8,153 bases of DNA from Candidatus Gastranaerophilales bacterium (GCA_021199975.1 JAJQHF010000208.1:9601-17753), one strand, 5' to 3'; counted from the stretch's first letter, positions 1 through 6,376 are shown. Notes: generated by a model not told the origin, from the sequence alone. Program-made: numbers and translations.

Positions 1-1
1 A

Positions 2-70
2 AATAGAAGCGTAGTATCAGGTATTAAAAAAAGTTTTTTTAAGGGATTAATTAATTTTTTTGAGGAATAA
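2..70 (+). CDS. Possible C-terminal end of an upstream gene (partial)
   Basis: A frame open from the left edge ends at TAA 68-70 and encodes 22 residues, finishing ...KGLINFFEE, a charged, amphipathic tail plausible for a protein C-terminus. The stop lies just 4 bases before a TATAAT box and 30 bases before the next gene, which is the spacing expected if a real gene ends here. However, the stretch is short and AT-rich and includes A7-G-T7, so an open frame of this length could arise by chance. No function can be assigned. Confidence 0.35.
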   Translation, partial: NRSVVSGIKKSFFKGLINFFEE

Positions 71-73
71 TAG

Positions 74-79
74 TATAAT
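74..79 (+). promoter_or_regulatory. Putative -10 box for the redox/XRE operon
   Basis: A perfect TATAAT lies 20 bases before the ATG at 100. The -35 region (around 51-56, TTAATT) is a poor match to TTGACA, so the assignment rests mainly on the -10 and the position. The 5' leader would be short, about 14 bases, and contains the strong ribosome binding site GGAGGA at 91-96. Confidence 0.4.
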
Positions 80-99
80 AATTTAAAAATGGAGGATTT

Positions 100-510
100 A
101 TGAAAGAAATAGCAGTAAAGTATTTTTTAAGCGGGTATTCATGTTCAGAATCGGTTGTACAAGCGGCAATTGATAAAGGCTATATTAAAGAAGATATTTT
201 AGCTATAGCAACACCATTTTCAGGAGGAATGGGAATAAAGTGTTTATGCGGTGCCGTTGCGGGAGCTCAAATTGTAATAGGTTCACTTTTCGGAAAAAAT
301 AAAGATAAAGACGGCATGACCGCACGCAAGCTTGCTAAAGAATTTAATGAAAAATTTTCCCAAAAGTATAAAGTTAACTGCTGTAAAATTCTAAGTGCCG
401 GATTTGCTGATTTTCATTCTCTAGAAAGAAGACAGCATTGTTCAAATTTAGTTAAAGACAGCAGTGAAATCCTTGAAACTATATTAAAAGAAAATCTTGT
501 AAGGTTATGA
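100..510 (+). CDS. C_GCAxxG_C_C family redox-type protein
   Basis: This 136-residue cytoplasmic protein has no signal peptide or membrane segment. It carries the ordered cysteine pattern of the C_GCAxxG_C_C family: Cys15 in YSCSESV, a GGMG turn at 42-45, Cys48, the signature CGAVAG at 50-55, a Cys94-Cys95 pair, and Cys114 near the end. The family is found mostly in anaerobes and is thought to be redox-active or metal-binding; no specific reaction is established, and none can be inferred from this sequence. Length is typical of the family, so the gene looks complete. The start is supported by GGAGGA at 91-96, though only 3 bases separate it from the ATG. Its TGA stop overlaps the next ATG (ATGA), which makes translational coupling to the XRE regulator likely. 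Confidence 0.85.
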   Translation: MKEIAVKYFLSGYSCSESVVQAAIDKGYIKEDILAIATPFSGGMGIKCLCGAVAGAQIVIGSLFGKNKDKDGMTARKLAKEFNEKFSQKYKVNCCKILSAGFADFHSLERRQHCSNLVKDSSEILETILKENLVRL

Positions 511-716
511 GGCAAAATTCAAAAGAAAATATAGCCATAAATGTCAGAAAGTTAAGAGAAGCTCGAAAGCTAACACGTGAAAAGCTGTCACTTGAGTTGA
601 ATTTTGAAAATTCTTATATTTCTAAATTAGAAAAACAAAATACTAATATAACAATTGAAAAACTCGATAAAATAGCCGACTATTTTGGTATTGATACTTA
701 TAAACTCATAATTTAA
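507..716 (+). CDS. Small XRE-family helix-turn-helix regulator
   Basis: The 69-residue protein is almost entirely one HTH_3 (Cro/C1-type) domain. Helix 1 spans about residues 8-20 (IAINVRKLREARK), the helix-turn-helix about 23-43 (LTREKLSLELN, then SYISKLEKQ), and the remaining helices include IEKLDKIADYFGI at 50-62. There is no separate dimerisation or sensing domain, so it is a minimal DNA-binding protein of the type that acts as a dimeric repressor or as a phage or toxin-antitoxin regulator. The ATG overlaps the stop of the redox gene in ATGA, and AAGG at 501-504 lies inside that gene, so the two are probably made from one transcript. No toxin-like partner is visible next to it. Autoregulation of the operon, perhaps linked to redox state, is plausible but not shown. 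Confidence 0.85.
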   Translation: MRQNSKENIAINVRKLREARKLTREKLSLELNFENSYISKLEKQNTNITIEKLDKIADYFGIDTYKLII

Positions 717-752
717 TAATTCAAAACACGAAATTATTCTTTCTTTTTGTTT

Positions 753-758
753 TATAAT
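753..758 (+). promoter_or_regulatory. Putative -10 box for obg
   Basis: A perfect TATAAT lies in the 66-base gap before obg, 24 bases ahead of the ATG at 783. At a normal spacing, the upstream bases (about 730-736) do not resemble TTGACA, so the -35 is weak or absent. It suggests that obg can be transcribed separately from the redox/XRE pair. Confidence 0.4.
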
Positions 759-782
759 AAATAAACATAAAGAAAGAGTGGT

Positions 783-2048
783 ATGTTTTTAGATAAAGCA
801 AAAATAAAAATCCAATCAGGCAGAGGCGGTAACGGTATTGTTGCCTGGAGAAGAGAAAAATATGTTGATAAAGGCGGTCCTGCCGGAGGAAACGGCGGTA
901 AAGGCGGGGATGTTTATCTCATTGCAACCGAAGATTTAACAACTTTGTTGGATTTTAAGTTTCAATCCGTATTTAAAGCCGAAAATGGAGAGAATGGTTA
1001 TATTAAAACCCAGCACGGCAAATGCGGTAAAGATTTATATATAAAAGTTCCTTTAGGTACTATCGTAAAAGATTTTGAAACAGGAAAAATAATTGCCGAT
1101 TTAAACTCTCAAGGACAGACAATAATGGTTGCACAAGGAGGAAGAGGAGGAAGAGGAAATGCTTGTTTTGCAACCCCTCAAAAAAGAGCGCCCCAATTTT
1201 GTGAGCCTGGAGAAAACGGAATTGAAAGAACTCTTGAGCTTGAATTAAAATTAATTGCGGATGTCGGATTACTCGGCATGCCAAATGCAGGCAAGTCAAC
1301 CCTTATAAGTGCCGTGAGTTCCGCAAAACCTAAAATTGCTGATTACCCTTTTACCACTTTAGTTCCAAATCTTGGTGTCGTTAGAAAAGATAACAGTGAC
1401 AGCTATGTGTTGGCTGATATACCCGGTTTGATTGAAGGAGCTTCAGAAGGAACCGGACTCGGACATGAATTTTTAAGACATGTTGAAAGATGCCGTTTCT
1501 TAATTCATCTTGTTGATTTGGCAGAGGAAAACCCTATTAAAAATTATAAGATAATAAATGAAGAGTTAAAAAAACACTCCCAAAAACTTTCGGAGGTTTA
1601 TCAGGTTATTGCTCTTAATAAAATTGATGCGGTAGATGAGAGCAGAAAAAATGAATTAAAAGATGAATTTTCTAAAATATCAAATGATGTTTTTCTTATA
1701 TCAGCTGTTACAGGTGAAAATTTAGCGGAATTTATGCATTTTGTTTCAAAAAAAGTTGATGAAATTCCAAAACCTGTTATTGAAATCGAAGTTGAAGAAG
1801 ATGACGGCGCAAAAGATAATGATGACAGTTCTTATACTGTTTATAAAACAGATAAACATACATACAGCATTGAAGGCGGTAAAATTTTCAGGCTCGCAAA
1901 TGTTACCGACAGCAGAAATACTGAACAGTTATACAGGTTTCAAAATATATTAAAATCAATGGGTGTATTTGATGCTTTAAAAGAAGCAGGCATTCAGGAA
2001 GGCGACATTGTAAAAATAGGTCATCTTGAATTTGATTATTTATATTAA
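783..2048 (+). CDS. obgE: Obg/CgtA-family ribosome-associated GTPase
   Basis: This is a complete 421-residue Obg GTPase, a conserved protein involved in late 50S ribosomal subunit assembly and in stress and ppGpp responses. Residues 1-158 form the glycine-rich Obg fold, with runs such as GGPAGGNGGKGGD at 31-43 and GGRGGRGN at 119-126. The G domain follows, with P-loop GMPNAGKST at 165-173, switch I DYPFTTLVPNLG at 187-198, DIPG at 212-215, NKID at 279-282 and SAVT at 307-310. After an acidic linker (about 334-348), residues 350-421 match the OCT domain (DUF1967), ending GDIVKIGHLEFDYLY; this domain is typical of Firmicutes-type Obg and absent from many others. All nucleotide-binding residues are intact. 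The upstream ribosome binding site is weak (AGAAAGAGTGG). rplU and rpmA, frequent neighbours elsewhere, are not here. Confidence 0.97.
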   Translation: MFLDKAKIKIQSGRGGNGIVAWRREKYVDKGGPAGGNGGKGGDVYLIATEDLTTLLDFKFQSVFKAENGENGYIKTQHGKCGKDLYIKVPLGTIVKDFETGKIIADLNSQGQTIMVAQGGRGGRGNACFATPQKRAPQFCEPGENGIERTLELELKLIADVGLLGMPNAGKSTLISAVSSAKPKIADYPFTTLVPNLGVVRKDNSDSYVLADIPGLIEGASEGTGLGHEFLRHVERCRFLIHLVDLAEENPIKNYKIINEELKKHSQKLSEVYQVIALNKIDAVDESRKNELKDEFSKISNDVFLISAVTGENLAEFMHFVSKKVDEIPKPVIEIEVEEDDGAKDNDDSSYTVYKTDKHTYSIEGGKIFRLANVTDSRNTEQLYRFQNILKSMGVFDALKEAGIQEGDIVKIGHLEFDYLY

Positions 2049-2103
2049 GTTTTGCTTTGTAACACGACTTATTGTGAATTTTTTCTCAGACAATCTTAAA
2101 TAA

Positions 2104-2265
2104 GCCCTATGCAAGCATGATTTTGTTACCTGTGAATGCTCCACAGGTGGGTAAGCGCCTTAACAAATCCGTTTCCTGCTGCTTGGCAGGTCTACTGCAT
2201 TGTTATTAGAGTCTTCTTTCCCTTTTAATCAAGATGTAGGAACAAAATAAATACCTGCATAGAGC
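2104..2265 (-). ncRNA. ssrS: Putative 6S RNA (regulator of RNA polymerase)
   Basis: Read on the minus strand, this 162-nt segment folds like 6S RNA, which sequesters sigma-70 holoenzyme by mimicking an open promoter. The 10-bp closing stem is GCUCUAUGCA (2265-2256) with UGCAUAGGGC (2113-2104), fully paired with one U-G wobble; on the plus strand that pair is a C-A mismatch, which favours the minus strand. A second stem pairs 2248-2241 with 2127-2120 (8 bp, perfect). The bubble has an 18-nt 5' strand (2240-2223, RNA nt 26-43) and a 3' strand carrying a perfect 7-bp hairpin, ACCUGUG/CACAGGU (2148-2128). A terminal stem-loop is built from 2222-2216/2155-2149 (one mismatch), 2205-2200/2166-2161 and an inner CCUGC/GCAGG hairpin. 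Length, bubble position and 3'-side hairpin resemble known 6S RNAs. No alignment was possible, and another structured RNA cannot be excluded. No clear terminator was found. Confidence 0.55.
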
Positions 2266-2271
2266 AATTTT

Positions 2272-2300
2272 ATTATAACATCTTATTCTTTATTTTTCAC
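2272..2300 (-). promoter_or_regulatory. Sigma-70-type promoter of the 6S-like RNA
   Basis: On the minus strand, a -35 of GTGAAA (2300-2295, four of six matches to TTGACA) is followed after exactly 17 bases by a perfect TATAAT (2277-2272). Six bases later is G2265, the first base of the predicted closing stem, so the predicted transcription start coincides with the 5' end of the folded RNA. The -35 lies within the last codons of the S41 protease gene, meaning the RNA has its own promoter overlapping that gene's end. Read-through from the protease gene could also contribute. Confidence 0.6.
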
Positions 2301-3569
2301 TACTTTTCTTATTAATTCCAAACCTTTTTGAAGCTGACCGTCAATATCTACTGCTCTTTTTAATTTTTTATCGGTATTTGATAACACGGCATATTTCTGC
2401 TTTATTTCAATATCAGGAATTAACCCTCTTCTATAAATATCGTTTCCGGAAGGAAAAATATATTTATCTGTCGTAAGAATAAGTCCTGTTCCGTTTGACA
2501 TGGATATAACATGCTGTATTGAATTTTTGCCGTAACTATTTTCGCCTATTAATACGGCATTTAAATTGTCTTTTAGTGTTCCTGCCAATATTTCCGCCGC
2601 ACTTGCAGTATTTTTATTTATTAAAATTACAATAGGCTTCTTTTCAAATATTCTTTCATTTGCAGAATATATTTGATATTTTCTATTGCCTCTGGATTCT
2701 ATGCTTAATATTTCATCTTCATCAAGCATATAATTAGCCATTTGAATTGCATTTGACAATATTCCGCCGTAATTATATCTTAAATCTATAATAATTCCAT
2801 TTGTATCATTTGTTTTTTCAAGAATGTGAATAAAATCAATTACGGCTTTCTCTCCCATTATATTTGTTAAAGTCACTATAGCTATATTATCATCTGTAAT
2901 TTTAAATTCCATTGTAGGTAAAAATATATTTGCTTTTTGAAGTTTTTTGGTCGTAACAACCCCATTTTGCATAAATGTTATTTCAACTTTTTCTGTTTTT
3001 ATTTTTTCAATAATTTTTACCAATTCATCAGGATCTATATCTTTTGTGCTTACTCCGTTAACACTTAATATAGCATCACCGGGCATAATATTTGCTTCTT
3101 CTGCCGGTGAATTTTTAAGAATCTCTCTTACAAATACTCCTTTTCCCATCTCTACAACTGTCATACCTAACCCGTATATTTTAGAGTCCATTAAAATCTT
3201 CTGTTTTTCAAATAAGTCAGACAGTAAAAACTTGGTATAAGGGTCATTTAAACTTGACAGCATAGTATTAATAGCAACATTTGCATCTTCTTCATTTTTA
3301 ATATATTTTAAATATCTGTAGCGCCATCTTGTCCAATCCTGATTATTTAAAGTTTTATCAAAATATGAATTTTTTGTAGTTCTCCAAGCATTAACATACA
3401 AACGCTGCGGTGAAATATTTTGTTTTGCCGCCAATGTCTGCAGCAAATCATTCATGTAATCTTTTAGGACGATTTCTTGAGGTTCCAATATCAAATCCAA
3501 AACTATTACAACTATAAGCATAAATATTGAGAAAAATATTATGTTCTTTTTTTGTATCTTTTCATTCAT
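2283..3569 (-). CDS. Membrane-anchored S41 carboxy-terminal processing protease with PDZ domain
   Basis: This 428-residue protein belongs to peptidase family S41 (CtpA/CtpB/Prc group), Ser-Lys dyad proteases that act outside the cytoplasmic membrane and trim or degrade proteins from the C-terminus. A basic N-terminus and one hydrophobic segment (about 10-29) with no obvious cleavage site suggest an N-terminal anchor with the rest outside. The S41 N-terminal part contains LNDPYTKFL (107-115). A PDZ domain spans about 128-210, with YGLGM at 132-136 and MPGDAILSVNG at 162-172. In the protease core, IDLRYNYGG (261-269) precedes the catalytic Ser323 in NTASAAEIL and Lys348 in SYGKNSIQ. GLIPDI near residue 382 is also typical. 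It appears catalytically complete. Substrate is unknown. No ribosome binding site is seen before the ATG (see the findings). Gene symbols ctpA, ctpB and prc cannot be told apart, so none is given. Confidence 0.93.
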   Translation of the reverse strand: MNEKIQKKNIIFFSIFMLIVVIVLDLILEPQEIVLKDYMNDLLQTLAAKQNISPQRLYVNAWRTTKNSYFDKTLNNQDWTRWRYRYLKYIKNEEDANVAINTMLSSLNDPYTKFLLSDLFEKQKILMDSKIYGLGMTVVEMGKGVFVREILKNSPAEEANIMPGDAILSVNGVSTKDIDPDELVKIIEKIKTEKVEITFMQNGVVTTKKLQKANIFLPTMEFKITDDNIAIVTLTNIMGEKAVIDFIHILEKTNDTNGIIIDLRYNYGGILSNAIQMANYMLDEDEILSIESRGNRKYQIYSANERIFEKKPIVILINKNTASAAEILAGTLKDNLNAVLIGENSYGKNSIQHVISMSNGTGLILTTDKYIFPSGNDIYRRGLIPDIEIKQKYAVLSNTDKKLKRAVDIDGQLQKGLELIRKVVKNKE

Positions 3570-3583
3570 AAATATAACAACAG

Positions 3584-3589
3584 TTTATA
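3584..3589 (-). promoter_or_regulatory. Weak candidate -10 for the S41 protease gene
   Basis: On the minus strand, TATAAA lies 14 bases before the start codon at 3569. The best nearby -35-like string (TTGTTT, 3610-3605) is only 15 bases upstream, which is short. If used, the mRNA would have a very short leader, consistent with the absence of a Shine-Dalgarno sequence. The region is so AT-rich that chance matches are common. Confidence 0.2.
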
Positions 3590-3633
3590 ACTATTATTAC
3601 TAAAAAACAATTATTTTTCATTATTGTATATTT

Positions 3634-3642
3634 TGATATAAT
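3634..3642 (+). promoter_or_regulatory. Extended -10 promoter for the phosphoesterase gene
   Basis: TGATATAAT combines a perfect TATAAT (3637-3642) with the upstream TG of an extended -10, which reduces dependence on the -35. A loose -35 (TTTTCA, 3615-3620) sits 16 bases upstream. The ATG is at 3678, giving a leader of roughly 30 bases. It lies in the 108-base divergent gap shared with the S41 protease gene. Confidence 0.5.
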
Positions 3643-3677
3643 AAGTAAATTAGAATTAATACAGGATAAATAGATTT

Positions 3678-4634
3678 ATGAAAAATTTATTGAAAGTTTG
3701 TTGTTTTGTTATATTTATTGCGGCAGTTTTGTTTTTTGTATCTGATTTACCATCTTTTTCCAAAACAATAAAATTCGCTCAATTGTCTGATATTCACTAT
3801 GCATTAGGCAGAGAAGATAAAGGATACAAGCTGCTGTCACAGACGCAGCCGTTATTAGAAGATGCAATTAAGCAGATTAATGATGAAAAAGGCATTGATT
3901 TTGTTATGATTACCGGCGACGGTATAGACAGAGCGAAAAAAGATGATTTATACAGTCTGACAGACGAATTAAATACACTAAATTACCCTTGGTATTATGT
4001 TTTAGGGAATCATGACACAACAGCAAACGGATATTTATCAAAAACTAATTTCTTAAAAATTCTTAATGAAAAAAATCCAAATTATAAATTCAATGTACCT
4101 TATTACACATTTAAGCCTAAAAAGGGGTTCAGAATTATTGTTTTAGACGGAACAATAAGCGGACCTAGTGTAAAAAAGAATACTCCAAACGGAACTCTTT
4201 CCAATGAAGAATTATCCTGGTTAGATAACGTATTAAGCGAATCAAAAAAAGAGGCGGTTATAATTTTTATGCATTTTCCAATATTTCCTCCTTATGAGTC
4301 AAAACATCTTGAATTATTAAATGCGGATAAACTAAAAGCGGTACTGCAAAAGCACGATATGCCCATTGCTTTATTCACGGGACATTATCATACAACAAAA
4401 ATTACTCAAAAAAATAATATTTTACAGGTTATTACTCCCGCACTTGTAAGTTATCCGAACGCATTCAGAATTGTAGAAGTTACAAAAAAGAATAATCAAA
4501 TTACATATAAAATTAATTATATTGAAACAAATCTTAAAGACTTGCAAGAAAAAACAAAAGGCAGAGGAATAAAACACTACGGTTCAAAAAAAGACAGAGA
4601 TGCAATTATAACATTGGAAAAAAAACATAATTAA
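3678..4634 (+). CDS. Exported calcineurin-like metallophosphoesterase
   Basis: This 318-residue protein has the complete ordered motif set of the calcineurin-like phosphoesterase superfamily (PF00149), which bind two metal ions: SDIH with Asp38 and His40, GDGID with Asp81, GNHD at 110-113, MHFP with His199, and GHYH with His236 and His238. The overall pattern resembles the class III cyclic nucleotide phosphodiesterase (CpdA/Icc) branch, but superfamily members also act on nucleotides, lipids and other phosphoesters, so the substrate is unknown. The N-terminus (MKNLLK, then a hydrophobic stretch at about 7-21, then SFSKT) looks like a signal peptide, probably cleaved near residue 28, which would place the enzyme outside the membrane. 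The two early cysteines (8-9) lie within the hydrophobic core and do not form a convincing lipobox. AGGAT at 3663-3667 is a moderate ribosome binding site, somewhat far from the ATG. Confidence 0.9.
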   Translation: MKNLLKVCCFVIFIAAVLFFVSDLPSFSKTIKFAQLSDIHYALGREDKGYKLLSQTQPLLEDAIKQINDEKGIDFVMITGDGIDRAKKDDLYSLTDELNTLNYPWYYVLGNHDTTANGYLSKTNFLKILNEKNPNYKFNVPYYTFKPKKGFRIIVLDGTISGPSVKKNTPNGTLSNEELSWLDNVLSESKKEAVIIFMHFPIFPPYESKHLELLNADKLKAVLQKHDMPIALFTGHYHTTKITQKNNILQVITPALVSYPNAFRIVEVTKKNNQITYKINYIETNLKDLQEKTKGRGIKHYGSKKDRDAIITLEKKHN

Positions 4635-4731
4635 ATATATATCCATATAAATTTAGCTGATTTAATCCAATGTTGTATTCTTTTCAGATTGCCATGAATT
4701 TTCCTTTATTTATTAAATTAAATATTCGTGT

Positions 4732-4737
4732 TATGAT
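4732..4737 (+). promoter_or_regulatory. Candidate -10 box for gatB
   Basis: TATGAT (five of six matches to TATAAT) lies 36 bases before the gatB ATG in a 139-base gap. At 17-base spacing the upstream hexamer is TTTATT, a poor -35. Because no same-strand gene lies close behind except the phosphoesterase, gatB plausibly has its own promoter here. Confidence 0.3.
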
Positions 4738-4773
4738 TTTATTGTGAATATCTGTAAACAGAGGATTTAATAT

Positions 4774-6234
4774 ATGTCAACGGCAGAAATGGAAGAATTA
4801 AGAGAAAAATATGAAGTTGTAATAGGGCTTGAAGTACACGCACAATTAAAAACAAAATCAAAAATCTTTGCGTGCGATTCAACAGAGTTCGGAGGTGAGC
4901 AAAACACCCACGTAAGTCCCGTAACATTAGGTATGCCTGGAGTTCTTCCCGTTCTTAACAAAGAATGTGTAAATATGGGAATATTAACGGGTTTAGCTCT
5001 TAATTGTACCATTCCTCAATATTGCAAGTTTGACAGAAAACAATATTTTTATCCCGATTTACCGAAAGGTTATCAAATTTCTCAATATGACCAGCCTATA
5101 TGCGTAAACGGACATATTGACATAGAAGGGAAAAGAATAGGTATAACAAGAGCACATCTTGAAGAAGATGCAGGGAAGCTCGTTCATATGGGGGCATCAG
5201 GAATTGCGGGTTCAAGCTATTCTTTGGTTGACTTAAACAGAGCCGGAACTCCGTTGCTAGAAATAGTATCTGAGCCCGATATGCGTTCTTCTGATGAAGC
5301 AAGAGCTTATATGGAGGAATTAAGAACGACTCTAAGATATATAGGTGTTTGCGACGGTAATTTAGAAGAAGGCTCTATGAGATGTGATGCAAATATTTCC
5401 GTCAGACCAAAAGGTCAAAAAGAATTTGGTACAAGAGCTGAAATTAAAAATGTAAACAGTTTTAGAGCCCTTCAACGTGCAATTGAATATGAAATTGACA
5501 GGCAGATTGATATAGTTGAAGCAGGAGAAAAAGTAATTCAAGAAACAAGATTATGGGATGATAATCAAGGTATAACAAAATCTATGAGAGGCAAAGAAGA
5601 TGCCCATGATTACAGATATTTTCCCGACCCTGATTTAATGCCGCTTGAAATTTCAAGAGAATGGGTAAATGAAATCGCTTCTAAAATGCCTGAATTACCG
5701 CCTCAAAGAAGACAAAGATATATTTCATACGGATTAACATCTTATGATGCAAATGTATTAGTTGAGCAGCAGGATATTGCATTGTTCTATGATAAAATAG
5801 TTGCTCTCGGAGCTGATGCAAAAATTGCAAATAATTTCTTAATGAAAGAGATAGCGGCTTACTTAAAGGAAGAAAAAGTTACTATTGAAGAAACAAAGTT
5901 AACAGCTGACTCTTTTGCAGAGTTAATTAATCTTATAACCTCCGGCTCTATTTCTAATAACATAGGAAAACAAATTGTTATAACATTATTAAAAGAAGGC
6001 GGAAGTGCAAAAGCTATTGTTGAAAAACAGGGTTTAAGCGTTATATCTGATGAAAATTCTTTAAAAGAAATAATTAGCAAAGTTATAGAAGCAAATCCTT
6101 CACAAGTTCAAGCATACAGAAACGGAAAAGATAAACTTTTCGGATTTTTCGTAGGACAAATTATGAAAGAAACAAAGGGCAGAGCAAATCCGCAGCTTCT
6201 AAATAAACTTTTAAAAGAAGCTTTAGAGGGCTAA
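4774..6234 (+). CDS. gatB: Aspartyl/glutamyl-tRNA amidotransferase subunit B
   Basis: GatB is the kinase and tRNA-binding subunit of GatCAB. The complex activates and amidates Glu-tRNA(Gln), and often Asp-tRNA(Asn), in bacteria lacking GlnRS or AsnRS, using ammonia produced by GatA. At 486 residues it is full length. The N-terminal catalytic domain contains VIGLEVHAQLKTKSKIF (16-32), the hallmark DRKQYFYPDLPKGYQISQ (87-104), HLEEDAGKL (128-136), and further on EEGSMRCDANISVRP, TRAEIKNVNSF, ETRLWDD and DYRYFPDPDL. The C-terminal part is the helical GatB/YqeY tail domain that contacts tRNA, ending NPQLLNKLLKEALEG. The ATG at 4774 is preceded by AGAGGA (4760-4765) at 8 bases; a short extension, MSTAEMEELREKY, precedes the conserved core. 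gatA and gatC are not adjacent, so the operon is split in this organism. Confidence 0.97.
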   Translation: MSTAEMEELREKYEVVIGLEVHAQLKTKSKIFACDSTEFGGEQNTHVSPVTLGMPGVLPVLNKECVNMGILTGLALNCTIPQYCKFDRKQYFYPDLPKGYQISQYDQPICVNGHIDIEGKRIGITRAHLEEDAGKLVHMGASGIAGSSYSLVDLNRAGTPLLEIVSEPDMRSSDEARAYMEELRTTLRYIGVCDGNLEEGSMRCDANISVRPKGQKEFGTRAEIKNVNSFRALQRAIEYEIDRQIDIVEAGEKVIQETRLWDDNQGITKSMRGKEDAHDYRYFPDPDLMPLEISREWVNEIASKMPELPPQRRQRYISYGLTSYDANVLVEQQDIALFYDKIVALGADAKIANNFLMKEIAAYLKEEKVTIEETKLTADSFAELINLITSGSISNNIGKQIVITLLKEGGSAKAIVEKQGLSVISDENSLKEIISKVIEANPSQVQAYRNGKDKLFGFFVGQIMKETKGRANPQLLNKLLKEALEG

Positions 6235-6256
6235 AAAACTGACAATTGTAGTTTTT
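6234..6256 (+). terminator. Terminator-like hairpin after gatB
   Basis: AAAAACT (6234-6240) pairs perfectly with AGTTTTT (6250-6256) around a 9-base loop, starting at the last base of the gatB stop codon. The 3' arm supplies a short U tract, followed by AATTAAAATTT. The stem has one G-C pair among seven, so it is weak. The A and T arms would also give a U tract on the opposite strand, so it could serve both gatB and the converging repeat gene. Confidence 0.35.
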
Positions 6257-6336
6257 AATTAAAATTTATAATAAAAAATTCCCCCAAACCCCATGCAACG
6301 TTATAAAAGACTCTGGCATTGCCGAACGTTTCACTT

Positions 6337-6374
6337 ATACCTCCAATATGCTTTTCAGCATCCTATACAGGTAT
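6337..6374 (-). other. Nested hairpin just after the repeat-protein stop codon
   Basis: Two nested inverted repeats lie 3 bases beyond the TAA (6379-6377) of the minus-strand repeat gene. The outer arms are ATACCT (6374-6369) and AGGTAT (6342-6337), and the inner arms are ATGCT and AGCAT (6361-6357 and 6352-6348), closing a GAAA tetraloop on the minus strand. The asymmetric internal loop between them is 7 and 5 bases. No U tract follows directly, so this is not a classic intrinsic terminator; it may stabilise the mRNA 3' end. Further on the minus strand (6334-6266) is a 22-codon GTG frame that I do not call as a gene. Confidence 0.35.
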
Positions 6375-6376
6375 TA

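Noticed and set aside
1060..1299. Antisense reading frame inside obg
   Set aside because: It lies opposite well-conserved Obg and G-domain sequence, has low-complexity Leu/Phe composition, and no convincing start site.
2071..2094. Possible terminator between obg and the 6S-like RNA (ATTGT/ACAAT)
   Set aside because: Only five pairs, mostly A-T, around a 14-base loop, with the T run inside the loop rather than after the stem.
2186..2200. B12-box-like string on the minus strand (GCAGTAGACCTGCC), suggesting a cobalamin riboswitch
   Set aside because: In cobalamin riboswitches the box lies near the 3' end, followed by the regulated gene. Here it lies in the middle of the fold, the conserved upstream core strings are absent, and the downstream feature on that strand is the converging obg gene.
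2947..3240. Plus-strand reading frame opposite the protease PDZ region
   Set aside because: The minus-strand frame encodes clear S41/PDZ motifs across the same bases, so the plus-strand frame is its shadow.
4739..5012. Two minus-strand reading frames opposite the start of gatB
   Set aside because: They overlap each other and the highly conserved GatB N-terminus and have no recognisable domain.
6266..6334. 22-codon GTG reading frame on the minus strand with GGAGGT upstream
   Set aside because: Too short to judge, starts with GTG, the ribosome-binding-like run also forms part of the outer hairpin arm, and no family is recognised. Kept only as a finding.
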